Shown: positions 1 to 7,088 of the stretch, one piece after another
Layout: each line of letters begins with the position of its first letter
Position numbering within the stretch: the stretch's first letter is position 1
Origin: Chthonomonadales bacterium
GTDB lineage: Bacteria; Armatimonadota; Chthonomonadetes; Chthonomonadales; CAJBBX01
Reading direction: 5' to 3'
Assembly (NCBI GenBank): GCA_013360745.1
Contig: JABWBA010000025.1
Coordinates: 1 to 43,128, forward strand
Length of the DNA: 43,128 bases
Program-made: the position numbers and the translations under genes
Notes under the pieces: model-generated
The model's input: the letters and a program-made list of their open reading frames with translations, nothing else
Database searches by the model: none
Told to the model about the DNA's origin: nothing

Positions 1-215
1 GCGACGCCGCACTTGATGCGATGGAACTTCTCATCGTAGTCCTGCACATACATCATGGCGGAGGTCATCAGCTGCTTCATATTGGAGAGGCAGGAAGTCT
101 GTCGTGCCTTCTCGCGAGCCTGCGCGAAGACGGGGAAGAGGATCGCCGCGAGGATGGCGATGATGGCGATGACGACGAGCAGCTCGATAAGGGTGAAGCC
201 GTGTGCCTTACGCAT
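1..215 (-). CDS. Type II secretion/type IV pilin-like prepilin, N-terminal part (cut by window edge)
   Basis: The reading frame starts at ATG 215-213 and runs off the left edge, so only the first 71 residues are visible. The N-terminus [13 protein letters not shown] is a class III prepilin leader: cleavage by prepilin peptidase after Gly6, methylation of Phe7, and Glu at position 5 of the mature protein (Glu11). The following stretch is one hydrophobic helix. After it come '[20 protein letters not shown]' and 'YVQDYDEK', which match the DUF1559/pseudopilin proteins expanded in Armatimonadota and Planctomycetota. An AAGGAG ribosome site lies at 225-230 with 9 nt spacing, and a good promoter lies at 270-298. 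The C-terminal pilin domain is outside the window, so its subtype cannot be told. Role (inference): inner-membrane-assembled pseudopilus or surface fibre subunit. Confidence 0.9.
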   Translation of the reverse strand, partial: MRKAHGFTLIELLVVIAIIAILAAILFPVFAQAREKARQTSCLSNMKQLMTSAMMYVQDYDEKFHRIKCGV

Positions 216-240
216 AGACGCGTTCTCCTTGCTCAGAGTT

Positions 241-253
241 GGTGCAATGCACC
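241..253. repeat. Short perfect inverted repeat in the prepilin leader
   Basis: GGTGCA-A-TGCACC is a perfect 6-bp inverted repeat around one central base. It lies between the predicted transcription start near 263 and the ribosome site of the prepilin gene. It could be an operator or a small hairpin in the mRNA leader. Nothing in the sequence decides between these. Confidence 0.4.
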
Positions 254-269
254 GTTTGTGCACGATAGT

Positions 270-298
270 ATTGTAGCGGATGGAACGATATTCCGCAA
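270..298 (-). promoter_or_regulatory. Sigma70-type promoter of the prepilin gene
   Basis: On the minus strand TTGCGG (293-298) and TACAAT (270-275) are separated by exactly 17 bp. This places transcription start near 263 and gives a leader of about 48 nt before the prepilin ATG at 215. The prepilin gene is therefore probably transcribed independently of purD upstream. Confidence 0.65.
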
Positions 299-366
299 GA
301 GGTATGCCTGCCCATTGATGTATGTCATAACTCAGCATCGATGGATCGATCGTTCAAGGACCTCCG

Positions 367-1644
367 TTATCCACCGATATCGCGTCGATAATGCATACCA
401 GCGAACTGGATCTGATCGATAGCCATATAGGCCGCACTTGATGCTGCGGATAGATCCTTGCCGACCGCAGTCACCCCGAGGACCCTTCCACCCGCCGTGC
501 ATATCCGACCGTCGCACTCCCTGGTTCCCGCATGGAACACCGTGCAGCTCTCCAGCTGTGCGGCGCGATCAAGTCCCTGTATCTCCAATCCGGTTTCGTA
601 CTCTCCTGGATAACCGCCGGCAGTCGCAACCACACAGACGGCGGCCTGATCGGATACTGCCAGATCGATCTCGTCGAGACGACCATTCACAGCCGCATCC
701 ATCACTTCGAACAGATCCGCCTCCATCAAGGGTAGGACCACCTGAGTCTCCGGATCGCCAAAGCGGCAGTTGAACTCCAATGCCTTGATGCCTTCGGAGG
801 TCACCATCAATCCAGCGTACAGCACCCCTTTGTATGGGATGCCCAGGTCCCGAATCGCGCTGATCGCAGGCTTGAGCACGAGTTCGAGAGCGTCTCGGAC
901 GATCGTATCGGGAAGGGTGGGCACCGGCGAATAGGCCCCCATACCGCCGGTGTTCGGGCCCTGATCACCGTCCCGCACGCGCTTATGGTCCTTTGCGGGC
1001 GCCAGCGGCACTACGGTTTCACCATCGGTAATCGCCATGACACTGACTTCGTGTCCGTCGAGACACTCCTCGATGAGGACACGGTCACCCGCTTCACCAA
1101 AGACTCGACGGACCATCATGGCCTCTATGGTCTCGTGGGCCTCTTCCTCGCTGGTCGCTACAGTGACACCCTTGCCGGCAGCGAGTCCGTCCGCTTTGAT
1201 CACGATACGGAAGCCGGGTTCGGGATGCGCCGCGTAGTGGCGTCGAACCGCATCATGGGCGCTCTCGGCATCCCCGCAGATACGGTACGGCGCTGTTGGA
1301 ATGCCATATCGTACCATCAGCTCCTTGGCGAAGCCCTTGCTCCCTTCGATGCGAGCCGGATCGGTGGAGGGTCCAAAGGCGCGCAAGCCTCGTGCCTCGA
1401 ATCGATCGACGATACCGGCGATAAGGGACGCTTCCGGTCCGATGACGGTCAGGTCGATGTTTTCAGCCGAGGCGAAGTTCGCGAGCCCGGAGATATCCGT
1501 CGCCTGCAGATTGATGCACTCAGCCAGGCGCGCAATACCCGCATTGCCCGGTGCGCAGTAGATCCGATCGACATGCCGGCTCTGCGCCAGCTTCCAGACG
1601 AGGGCGTGTTCGCGTCCGCCACCGCCGACTACCAGTACTCGCAT
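367..1644 (-). CDS. purD: Phosphoribosylamine-glycine ligase (GAR synthetase)
   Basis: PurD joins 5-phosphoribosylamine and glycine with ATP to make glycinamide ribonucleotide, the second step of de novo purine synthesis, in the cytosol. The 425-residue product has the family's normal length. It shows the N-terminal 'VLVVGGGGREHAL' motif, the ATP-grasp segment 'VIKADGLAAGKGV', the family signature 'DHKRVRDGDQGPNTGGMGAY' and the metal/ATP-binding 'LEFNCRFGDPETQ'. The start at ATG 1644 is supported by GGGAGGT just upstream. It lies about 100 bp downstream of dnaB on the same strand and may share its transcript. No other purine gene is visible nearby. Confidence 0.97.
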   Translation of the reverse strand: MRVLVVGGGGREHALVWKLAQSRHVDRIYCAPGNAGIARLAECINLQATDISGLANFASAENIDLTVIGPEASLIAGIVDRFEARGLRAFGPSTDPARIEGSKGFAKELMVRYGIPTAPYRICGDAESAHDAVRRHYAAHPEPGFRIVIKADGLAAGKGVTVATSEEEAHETIEAMMVRRVFGEAGDRVLIEECLDGHEVSVMAITDGETVVPLAPAKDHKRVRDGDQGPNTGGMGAYSPVPTLPDTIVRDALELVLKPAISAIRDLGIPYKGVLYAGLMVTSEGIKALEFNCRFGDPETQVVLPLMEADLFEVMDAAVNGRLDEIDLAVSDQAAVCVVATAGGYPGEYETGLEIQGLDRAAQLESCTVFHAGTRECDGRICTAGGRVLGVTAVGKDLSAASSAAYMAIDQIQFAGMHYRRDIGG

Positions 1645-1710
1645 GGCCTACCTCCCAACCATCGCGCACACGCCTCTCAGGTATCTCGAGCATAGCTCGA
1701 TGGAGTTCAC

Positions 1711-1734
1711 CCTCGGGCCAGTGGCGCCCAGAGG
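1711..1734. repeat. GC-rich hairpin between dnaB and purD
   Basis: CCTC-G-GGGC pairs with GCCC-A-GAGG (4 bp, one mismatch, 4 bp) around a 7-nt loop, just after the dnaB stop in the minus direction. No T-run follows, so it is a weak terminator candidate at best. It may reduce readthrough from dnaB into purD. A second short palindrome, TCGAGC-ata-GCTCGA, lies at 1686-1700. Confidence 0.3.
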
Positions 1735-1744
1735 CCCTCCCTGA

Positions 1745-3169
1745 TCACGGCGCGTGCATCCAGCCGTCCGCAAGGTTATCGAACCGGGCATAGGCCGGAT
1801 GAAACGCCACCTTCACCTTACCAGTGGGCCCGTTTCTTTGCTTGGCGATGATGAGCTCTGCAACATCCACATGCTCGCCAGTTCGAGCATCGGTGGTCTG
1901 AGTCGGACCGTCTTCATCCTCACCATCGGCGTTCGCCGCTTTCCGGTCCTTACCGATGGCCTGATAATAGGACTCCCTGTAGATAAAGATCACCATGTCG
2001 GCTTCGGCTTCGATGCTTCCGGACTCGCGTAGATCCGAGAGCATGGGACGCTTATCCTGACGGGACTCGACGGCTCTCGACAACTGAGAGAGTGCGATCA
2101 CCGGCCGTCGGAGCTCCCGCGCCAGGGATTTGAGGGATCGGGCGATCTCGCTCACTTCCTGATTCCGGTTCTCTGTCGTCTTGTGGCCCCGCATGAGCTG
2201 CAAGTAATCAACGACAACCAGCCCCAGATCCTTCTGTTCGGCCACGAGACGTCGGCACTTGCCGCGGATATCAAGGGCCGAACAATCGGGACTATCATCG
2301 ATAAATATCGGCGCTTCGGTCAGCCGGGCGCAGGCGGTGCCGATCCGGAGCCACTCGTCTGGTTGCAGCCGTCCCGTACGCAGCGTGTGGGCGTTCACAC
2401 GCCCTTCGGAGCACATCATCCGCAGGCACAACTGCTCCTTGGACATCTCAAGGCTGAAGATCGCGACGGGGAGTTTACGTGTCAGGGCGATGTGTTGGGC
2501 CAGGTTGAGGGCCAGCGAAGTCTTACCCATCGACGGGCGGGCGGCGAGGATGATCAGATCCGAATCCTGAAGGCCAGCCGTCATCTCGTCGAGCTTCGGA
2601 AACGAGGTCGGTTTGCCGGTGATCGAACTACCGTCTTCGGAGCGGCGCTCCAGCTCATCCATGACTTCATGAGCGAGGGTATGCATCGGAGTAAAATACC
2701 GCGCCGATCGCCGCTGAGCGATCGAGAATACGACCTGCTCAGCCCGATCTACGACCTCGGTGACATCGGAATGGTCTTGATACGCGAGTTCGCGTATCTG
2801 CGATGAGGCATCGATCAGCCGCCGCAACACTGCCGTCTGCTCGACGCGCCCAGCGTAATAGCTTGAGTTCGCGACGCTCGCGACGGCGTCCGTCAACTGG
2901 ATAAGATAGGGAGCCCCCCCAGCCTCCTCAAGCAGGTTGACCCGCTTCAGCTGTTCCTGGAGCGTCATAAGATCGACGGGTTCGTTCCGTTCGTACAGCG
3001 ACAGCATCGCCTCGTAAATAACGCGATGCGCTCGGCGATAGAAGTCCTCCGGCGCGACAATATCGCGTACACGATCGATCGAAGAACGATCGATCAGCAT
3101 GGAGCCGAGAACGGCCTGCTCCATGTCGAGGCTCTGTGGCGGAATACGATCGTCGATAGCCGTCGTCAT
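1745..3169 (-). CDS. dnaB: Replicative DNA helicase DnaB
   Basis: This hexameric 5'-3' helicase unwinds DNA at the replication fork and recruits primase. The 474-residue product has the N-terminal DnaB domain (about 1-120, with 'PQSLDMEQAVLGSML'), a linker, and a RecA-like ATPase domain. Walker A is 'ARPSMGKTS' at 210-218, Walker B 'VVVDYLQLM' at 318-326, and the DNA-binding/arginine-finger end is 'IIAKQRNGPTGKV' at 440-452. No intein is present. A slightly extended acidic segment (about 405-435, 'ADGEDEDG') sits before the last motif, where most homologues have a short loop. A GAGGG ribosome site precedes ATG 3169. It follows rplI by 136 bp, the usual neighbour order in bacteria. Confidence 0.97.
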   Translation of the reverse strand: MTTAIDDRIPPQSLDMEQAVLGSMLIDRSSIDRVRDIVAPEDFYRRAHRVIYEAMLSLYERNEPVDLMTLQEQLKRVNLLEEAGGAPYLIQLTDAVASVANSSYYAGRVEQTAVLRRLIDASSQIRELAYQDHSDVTEVVDRAEQVVFSIAQRRSARYFTPMHTLAHEVMDELERRSEDGSSITGKPTSFPKLDEMTAGLQDSDLIILAARPSMGKTSLALNLAQHIALTRKLPVAIFSLEMSKEQLCLRMMCSEGRVNAHTLRTGRLQPDEWLRIGTACARLTEAPIFIDDSPDCSALDIRGKCRRLVAEQKDLGLVVVDYLQLMRGHKTTENRNQEVSEIARSLKSLARELRRPVIALSQLSRAVESRQDKRPMLSDLRESGSIEAEADMVIFIYRESYYQAIGKDRKAANADGEDEDGPTQTTDARTGEHVDVAELIIAKQRNGPTGKVKVAFHPAYARFDNLADGWMHAP

Positions 3170-3219
3170 GATACGGCCCTCGGCCCAGCGGCTTCATCCA
3201 TACCGGTTCCCGTTACGCA

Positions 3220-3244
3220 CCTGGGGAATACCAACGCACCCAGG
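3220..3244. repeat. Hairpin in the rplI-dnaB spacer
   Basis: CCTGGG (3220-3225) and CCCAGG (3239-3244) form a 6-bp stem with a 13-nt loop in the 136-bp spacer between rplI and dnaB. There is no T-run after it, so it is not a typical intrinsic terminator. It could be an mRNA-processing or attenuation element. Confidence 0.3.
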
Positions 3245-3305
3245 CATACAGGCCAGATTATGGAGGGGCCTCGTGAACGAAGTCGCGGGGCTCGAACCGG
3301 GGGTC

Positions 3306-3830
3306 CTAATCGGCTTCGATGGCCTGTGCGCCCGCTTCAGCGGCAGCCTGCGCCTCAGCTTCAGCGGCGCGTCGTTCGAGCTCCGCTTCGGTGGTGACAT
3401 CGACGTTCACCGTGACATGATGATCGCTGCCCAGCCGTACCGGTACCGAATAGACGCCAAGGGACTTGATCGGATCGACTAGACCGATGCGACGCTTGTC
3501 GATCTCAATACCCGTCGCTCTCATGATGGCCTCAGAGACGTCCTGGGCCGTCACAGACCCGTACAGCTTCGTTCCGGATCCGACCTTGCCCAGGATCGTC
3601 GCGGTTACTCCGGCAAGCTTCTCCGCCTGCTGCTCCGCTTGTTGATGCTGCTGATCGCCAACGGCCTTCAGCCGGGCATTCCGGGCTTCGTGATGCTTCA
3701 GGTACCCGCCCGTTGCGGGTACCGCGTATTGCCGGGGGAAGAGATAGTTCCTCGCGTAGCCATCCGCCACGGTAACGATATCGCCGCCACGCCCCACCTT
3801 CGGAACATCGCGCTGCAGAATAACCTTCAT
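3306..3830 (-). CDS. rplI: 50S ribosomal protein L9
   Basis: L9 binds 23S rRNA at the base of the L1 stalk and helps keep reading frame. The start MKVILQRDVPKVGRGGD at ATG 3830 is the canonical L9 N-terminus, although the frame stays open upstream to 3941. A GGGAG ribosome site lies before it. The N domain (1-50) with 'GYARNYLFPRQYA', the long connecting helix and the C domain ending near 'DHHVTVNVDV' are all present. The product is 174 residues, longer than the usual ~150, because of an Ala/Glu-rich tail of about 25 residues. It sits 49 bp after mlaD and upstream of dnaB. The usual partners rpsF, ssb and rpsR are not here. Confidence 0.96.
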   Translation of the reverse strand: MKVILQRDVPKVGRGGDIVTVADGYARNYLFPRQYAVPATGGYLKHHEARNARLKAVGDQQHQQAEQQAEKLAGVTATILGKVGSGTKLYGSVTAQDVSEAIMRATGIEIDKRRIGLVDPIKSLGVYSVPVRLGSDHHVTVNVDVTTEAELERRAAEAEAQAAAEAGAQAIEAD

Positions 3831-3847
3831 ATCTTCTGTCTCCCATC

Positions 3848-3864
3848 GTCGGCCAACTGCCGAC
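3848..3864. repeat. Inverted repeat in the rplI leader
   Basis: GTCGGC-caact-GCCGAC forms a perfect 6-bp stem with a 5-nt loop in the 49-bp gap between mlaD and rplI, 18 nt ahead of the L9 start. It could act in the mRNA as a processing or translational-control hairpin, or be a weak mlaD terminator. No T-run follows it. Confidence 0.35.
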
Positions 3865-3879
3865 CGAAACCGTTTTGTG

Positions 3880-5322
3880 CTAACGCTCGAGCCGTAGACC
3901 GATGGTAGGCGTTGCATGCCGCAGCCATCCATCGACGCCAACCCAGAGCGAGAAGTCGCTGTTCAACTTGATAAACGCCCGGGAGTCTACCTGCAACTGA
4001 TTGGGATTATGGGCGTCAAGCCGGAGCTGCACTCCGTAGGGCAAGGGTGTATCGAGGCCCACACCGAGCTTGGACGCATACAGCCCGTATCGGAACGCGC
4101 CGAGGCCTGTTCGTGTCTCGTACTGGGCTGTCAACTTGTTCGTCTCAGCCAGATCATAGATGCCAAGATGGAATGCGTTGTTGCCCATCGGAAATCGGAG
4201 CCCAATGTTGGATCGAAAGTACGGGTGTGAGCTCCTTCCTCCCATTTCGATACTCAGGCCAGGTTGGCCAATCCCAAAACTCGGTCGCGTACTCGAGGAA
4301 CCCAATCGATCGACCAGCCGTGATACATCCTCCGCAACTTTCTTACCCGAGGCCGTGGCATCACGCACGGACGCAAGGGTCGTTTTGAGATCGCTCTGGA
4401 CCTCGGCATCACCCAGGAGCGCATGGATATCCGACGCAACCTGATTGAACCGCGCGATCGTCGCCCTGGTTAGCTCGAGCGTCTCCTGCAACGACTGCTG
4501 CAACCGCGGATTGTTGACCTGTTCGGACAGCCTGCTCACTAGACTCCGCGCAGCATCCACCGTATCCGTAAAACGCTGAAGAAGATCAAACAGGCCCGTC
4601 ATCAGATCGTCCACGCGGCCCCCGCTGCGAGCCATCAGCGATTCGAGCTCAGTGCCGAATGATACCGTTGTCCGACGAGCCTGACTTGAGATCACCTGCA
4701 GATCACGAAGCGATGATCGAAGCGTACGCTCTATCTGAGGATCCGATGCGAGATGTCGTGCGCGATTCGAGACCACCCCGAAATCCCCCATCATCACCTC
4801 GGTCCGTTTGAGTATACCCTCGATGTGCTCCATCGATCGATTGAGCCGCGGCGTCATCGCCTCCATCGCTGTGGAGAACTGCTTCACAACACGATCGGTT
4901 TCGGGCGATATCTGCGACAACATGCTCTCCGGATCAGCGCCTCTGTAGGTTCTGCCGGCCTTCATCATCACGGATGAGCGCCCCGGCGCCACCTCGATCT
5001 GCGGACTGGATACCAGAAGGCCCGTCGTGATCATGACGCGGGAGTCCACCGGGATACCGCTTTCGTATTTTGACTGCAGTCGCAGCGTTACGATCGGCTG
5101 TCGCGTCCGCAGGTCGAGTTCAATATCCTTCACCTCCCCGATCTTGACCCCATTCATCAGGACTGGAGCCTGAATCTGCAGCCCTCTGGTATCCGTGAAT
5201 CGGATCTTCAACGGGTAGGTGTTCCAGTCCCAATGGGCAAGATAGGACCATAAAACGGCAAGCATCACGCCGCTAACGAGGATCGTTATTCCGACTTTTT
5301 GCGCAGTACGCCGTTCGTTCAT
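3880..5322 (-). CDS. mlaD: MlaD/MCE-domain lipid transporter with long helical linker and beta-rich C-terminal domain
   Basis: MCE proteins form hexameric rings that carry phospholipids between inner and outer membrane. I place the start at ATG 5322, which overlaps the mlaF stop by ATGA; the frame is open to 5409 but those residues look unlike the family. The 480-residue product has an inner-membrane helix (about 10-29), an MCE domain (about 36-118, with 'TDTRGLQIQAPVLMNGVKIG'), a long helical region (about 135-342), and a final ~130 residues of alternating polar/hydrophobic strands rich in aromatics (about 348-480). E. coli MlaD is under 200 residues. The layout matches the single-protein transenvelope bridge described for Veillonella MlaD, where the C-terminus is an outer-membrane beta-barrel. 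That reading is inference here, and the last residue is Arg rather than an aromatic. Confidence 0.88.
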   Translation of the reverse strand: MNERRTAQKVGITILVSGVMLAVLWSYLAHWDWNTYPLKIRFTDTRGLQIQAPVLMNGVKIGEVKDIELDLRTRQPIVTLRLQSKYESGIPVDSRVMITTGLLVSSPQIEVAPGRSSVMMKAGRTYRGADPESMLSQISPETDRVVKQFSTAMEAMTPRLNRSMEHIEGILKRTEVMMGDFGVVSNRARHLASDPQIERTLRSSLRDLQVISSQARRTTVSFGTELESLMARSGGRVDDLMTGLFDLLQRFTDTVDAARSLVSRLSEQVNNPRLQQSLQETLELTRATIARFNQVASDIHALLGDAEVQSDLKTTLASVRDATASGKKVAEDVSRLVDRLGSSSTRPSFGIGQPGLSIEMGGRSSHPYFRSNIGLRFPMGNNAFHLGIYDLAETNKLTAQYETRTGLGAFRYGLYASKLGVGLDTPLPYGVQLRLDAHNPNQLQVDSRAFIKLNSDFSLWVGVDGWLRHATPTIGLRLER

Positions 5323-6122
5323 GGCCCTGCCCTCAGCGTCTGCGCAGACCGTAAATCGGGCGTTTCGTAGCCGGTGCGCAATGGAGCGATCTCCTCCATG
5401 AACCGACACACTCTCGGGTCTGCGGCTTGAAGGAACTCCTCTGGGAGCCCTGTCATCACAACAGCGCCATCGTCAATCATCGTCATGCGGTTGCTAATCC
5501 TCAGCGCAGCGCCGATATCGTGGGATACAACAACGGAGGTTACTCCTCGGGCGTCTCTCGTGGCAACGATCAGATCATCGATGGCTCGCCCGATGACGGG
5601 ATCGAGACCGCTCGTAGGTTCATCATAGCAGAGTATATCAGGGTCCATAGCCAGCGCCCGCGCCATACCAACTCTTTTTCGCATACCTCCGGACAGCTCC
5701 GATGGATACTGTTCTTCCACCCCCTCCAGGTTCACCTCGTGAAGACGTTGACGGACAACCTCGGGAATGTGACGCTCCGCAACCGTACGATGCTGGCGAA
5801 TCCCGAAGGCAATGTTCTCGAAGACGGTCATCGAATCGAACAGCGCAGCATATTGAAAGACGAAGCCGATCCGCCGGCGGATGCGATTGAGTGCGGTTTC
5901 GTCCATCGCTGCAATGTCCTCATCTCCGATGCAGATCGTGCCTGAAGTAGGACGGAGCAGGGCTCCGATACACTTGAGCAAGGTCGTCTTTCCGCTTCCT
6001 GAGAGGCCCAGGATCGAGTGCACCTCTCCTGAATGGATCTCGAGCCCGACATCCCTCAGGATCGCGCGACCATCCGGCAGGCGCATCGACACGCCCCTCG
6101 CCGTAATGCCGACGCCGCTCAT
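5319..6122 (-). CDS. mlaF: ABC transporter ATP-binding protein of the Mla phospholipid transport system
   Basis: This is the cytosolic ATPase that powers the MlaE permease for lipid transport. The start ATG 6122 overlaps the mlaE stop by ATGA, and the stop overlaps the mlaD start the same way, so the three are translationally coupled. The 267-residue product has Walker A 'GLSGSGKTT' at 39-47, a Q-loop 'FVFQ' near 87-90, the ABC signature 'LSGGMRKRVGMARAL' at 143-157 and Walker B 'ILCYDEPTSGLDP' at 163-175, followed by the H-loop 'VVVSHD'. 'LSGGM' rather than 'LSGGQ' and 'DEPTSGLDP' are typical of the MlaF/Ttg2A subfamily. The frame extends upstream to 6296, but that part overlaps mlaE and lacks family similarity. 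Confidence 0.94.
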   Translation of the reverse strand: MSGVGITARGVSMRLPDGRAILRDVGLEIHSGEVHSILGLSGSGKTTLLKCIGALLRPTSGTICIGDEDIAAMDETALNRIRRRIGFVFQYAALFDSMTVFENIAFGIRQHRTVAERHIPEVVRQRLHEVNLEGVEEQYPSELSGGMRKRVGMARALAMDPDILCYDEPTSGLDPVIGRAIDDLIVATRDARGVTSVVVSHDIGAALRISNRMTMIDDGAVVMTGLPEEFLQAADPRVCRFMEEIAPLRTGYETPDLRSAQTLRAGP

Positions 6123-6922
6123 CGCCCCGCGACCGAAGCGCCCATCAACAACTGGGCGAGGAAAAAGTCCGATACGAAGATGAGGACGACGCAGAGGACG
6201 ACCGAACTCGTCGTCGAACGGCCAACTCCGGCAGCCCCTCGACTGGTAGCCAACCCCTGCCGACAGGAGACCGCGGAGATGGTAAGACCGAACCACAGCG
6301 TCTTGATCAAGCCCTTCAAAAGGTCGGTCTCCGTTGCCATGGTACGAACGGAATCCATATACGCCGCCGGAGGTACGCCGTTACCTGCCGCCATGAGGAT
6401 GGATCCACCGAGGCCCGCAACATCCGAAACCAGACCGCAGACCGGCAACATCAATACGCACGCCAGCACCCGGGGAACGACAAGGTACTGAACCGGCGAC
6501 ACCGCAAGAGATCGAAGGGCATCGACCTGCTCGGTGACTACCATCGATCCGAGCTCTGCCGATATTGCCGCACCGCTGCGGGCCGCCACCATGATACCGG
6601 CTAGGAGAGGACCGAGCTCCAGCAAGAACGAGAGGGCCAGGGTCCCGCCAACAAACACACCTGCACCGAAGCGAACGAAAACGCCGCTGGTATAGAAGGC
6701 GAGAACGCCGCCTGTAGATACCGCTGTCACGACGATGATCGGTATGGCATCAACTCCGATGGCCGCCATCTGCGATACCACATCCCGCAGGTTGAAGCGC
6801 CCTCTAACAATACATCGTGCCGCCTGGAATACAAGCACTGTCGTCTCGCCGACGAAGAGGAGGCCATTCTGAATGGTCTGGACCAACGGCGTTCCGGTTC
6901 GGCTCCCACTCGCAACGATCAC
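6119..6922 (-). CDS. mlaE: Mla/MCE-type ABC transporter permease
   Basis: MlaE is the integral inner-membrane subunit that passes phospholipid to or from the MCE protein. The sequence shows about five to six hydrophobic segments and the family features 'IPIIVVTAVSTGGVLAFY', 'LELGPLLAGIMVAARSGAAI' and 'AELGSMVVTEQVDALR'. I choose GTG 6922 because a perfect sigma70 promoter has its -10 at 6929-6934, putting the +1 on this GTG. The alternative ATG at 6943 lies inside the promoter spacer and could not be on that transcript. A TTG at about 6889 is a later alternative. From GTG the product is 267 residues, the normal family length. Downstream it overlaps mlaF by ATGA. Confidence 0.93.
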   Translation of the reverse strand: MIVASGSRTGTPLVQTIQNGLLFVGETTVLVFQAARCIVRGRFNLRDVVSQMAAIGVDAIPIIVVTAVSTGGVLAFYTSGVFVRFGAGVFVGGTLALSFLLELGPLLAGIMVAARSGAAISAELGSMVVTEQVDALRSLAVSPVQYLVVPRVLACVLMLPVCGLVSDVAGLGGSILMAAGNGVPPAAYMDSVRTMATETDLLKGLIKTLWFGLTISAVSCRQGLATSRGAAGVGRSTTSSVVLCVVLIFVSDFFLAQLLMGASVAGR

Positions 6923-6928
6923 AGCCGG

Positions 6929-6957
6929 ATTATACTGAGGCATCCCTCGGGTGTCAA
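6929..6957 (-). promoter_or_regulatory. Perfect-consensus sigma70 promoter of the mla operon (leaderless type)
   Basis: TTGACA (6952-6957) and TATAAT (6929-6934) on the minus strand are separated by exactly 17 bp, a full match to both consensus hexamers. Six bases separate the -10 from GTG 6922, so transcription should begin at or next to that start codon. No ribosome site is available in the transcript. It probably drives mlaE-mlaF-mlaD and perhaps rplI-dnaB beyond. Confidence 0.85.
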
Positions 6958-7007
6958 CGAGACCACCTTGTGGATCAGGGAGGAGAGCTCGGGAGGAATC
7001 GGCGCGT

Positions 7008-7030
7008 GCGCCGGCGAATCGATCCGGCGC
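7008..7030. repeat. GC-rich inverted repeat in the mlaE/DUF6754 divergent region
   Basis: GCGCCGG (7008-7014) and CCGGCGC (7024-7030) form a perfect 7-bp stem with a 9-nt loop. A second palindrome, GGCGC-gt-GCGCC, overlaps it at 7001-7012. They lie about midway between the divergent starts at 6922 and 7089. A regulator-binding site or a structured leader for the plus-strand cluster are both possible. No clear plus-strand promoter was found. Confidence 0.35.
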
Positions 7031-7088
7031 ACTGGTCGACCTTGCGGCATTCGGTTCCGCTGGCACGACCGGGTACGCAGGAGTCCGT

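Noticed and set aside
985-1695. A 236-codon plus-strand frame
   Set aside because: It is antisense to purD, which shows all family signatures.
3280-3305. A sequence resembling the T-arm of a tRNA (minus strand GGTTCGAG)
   Set aside because: The flanking bases do not form a 5-bp T-stem, and no anticodon or acceptor stem can be folded around it.
6923-6943. ATG 6943 as start of mlaE
   Set aside because: It lies between the -35 and -10 of the consensus promoter, so it would not be transcribed from it, and the family N-terminus does not need these residues.
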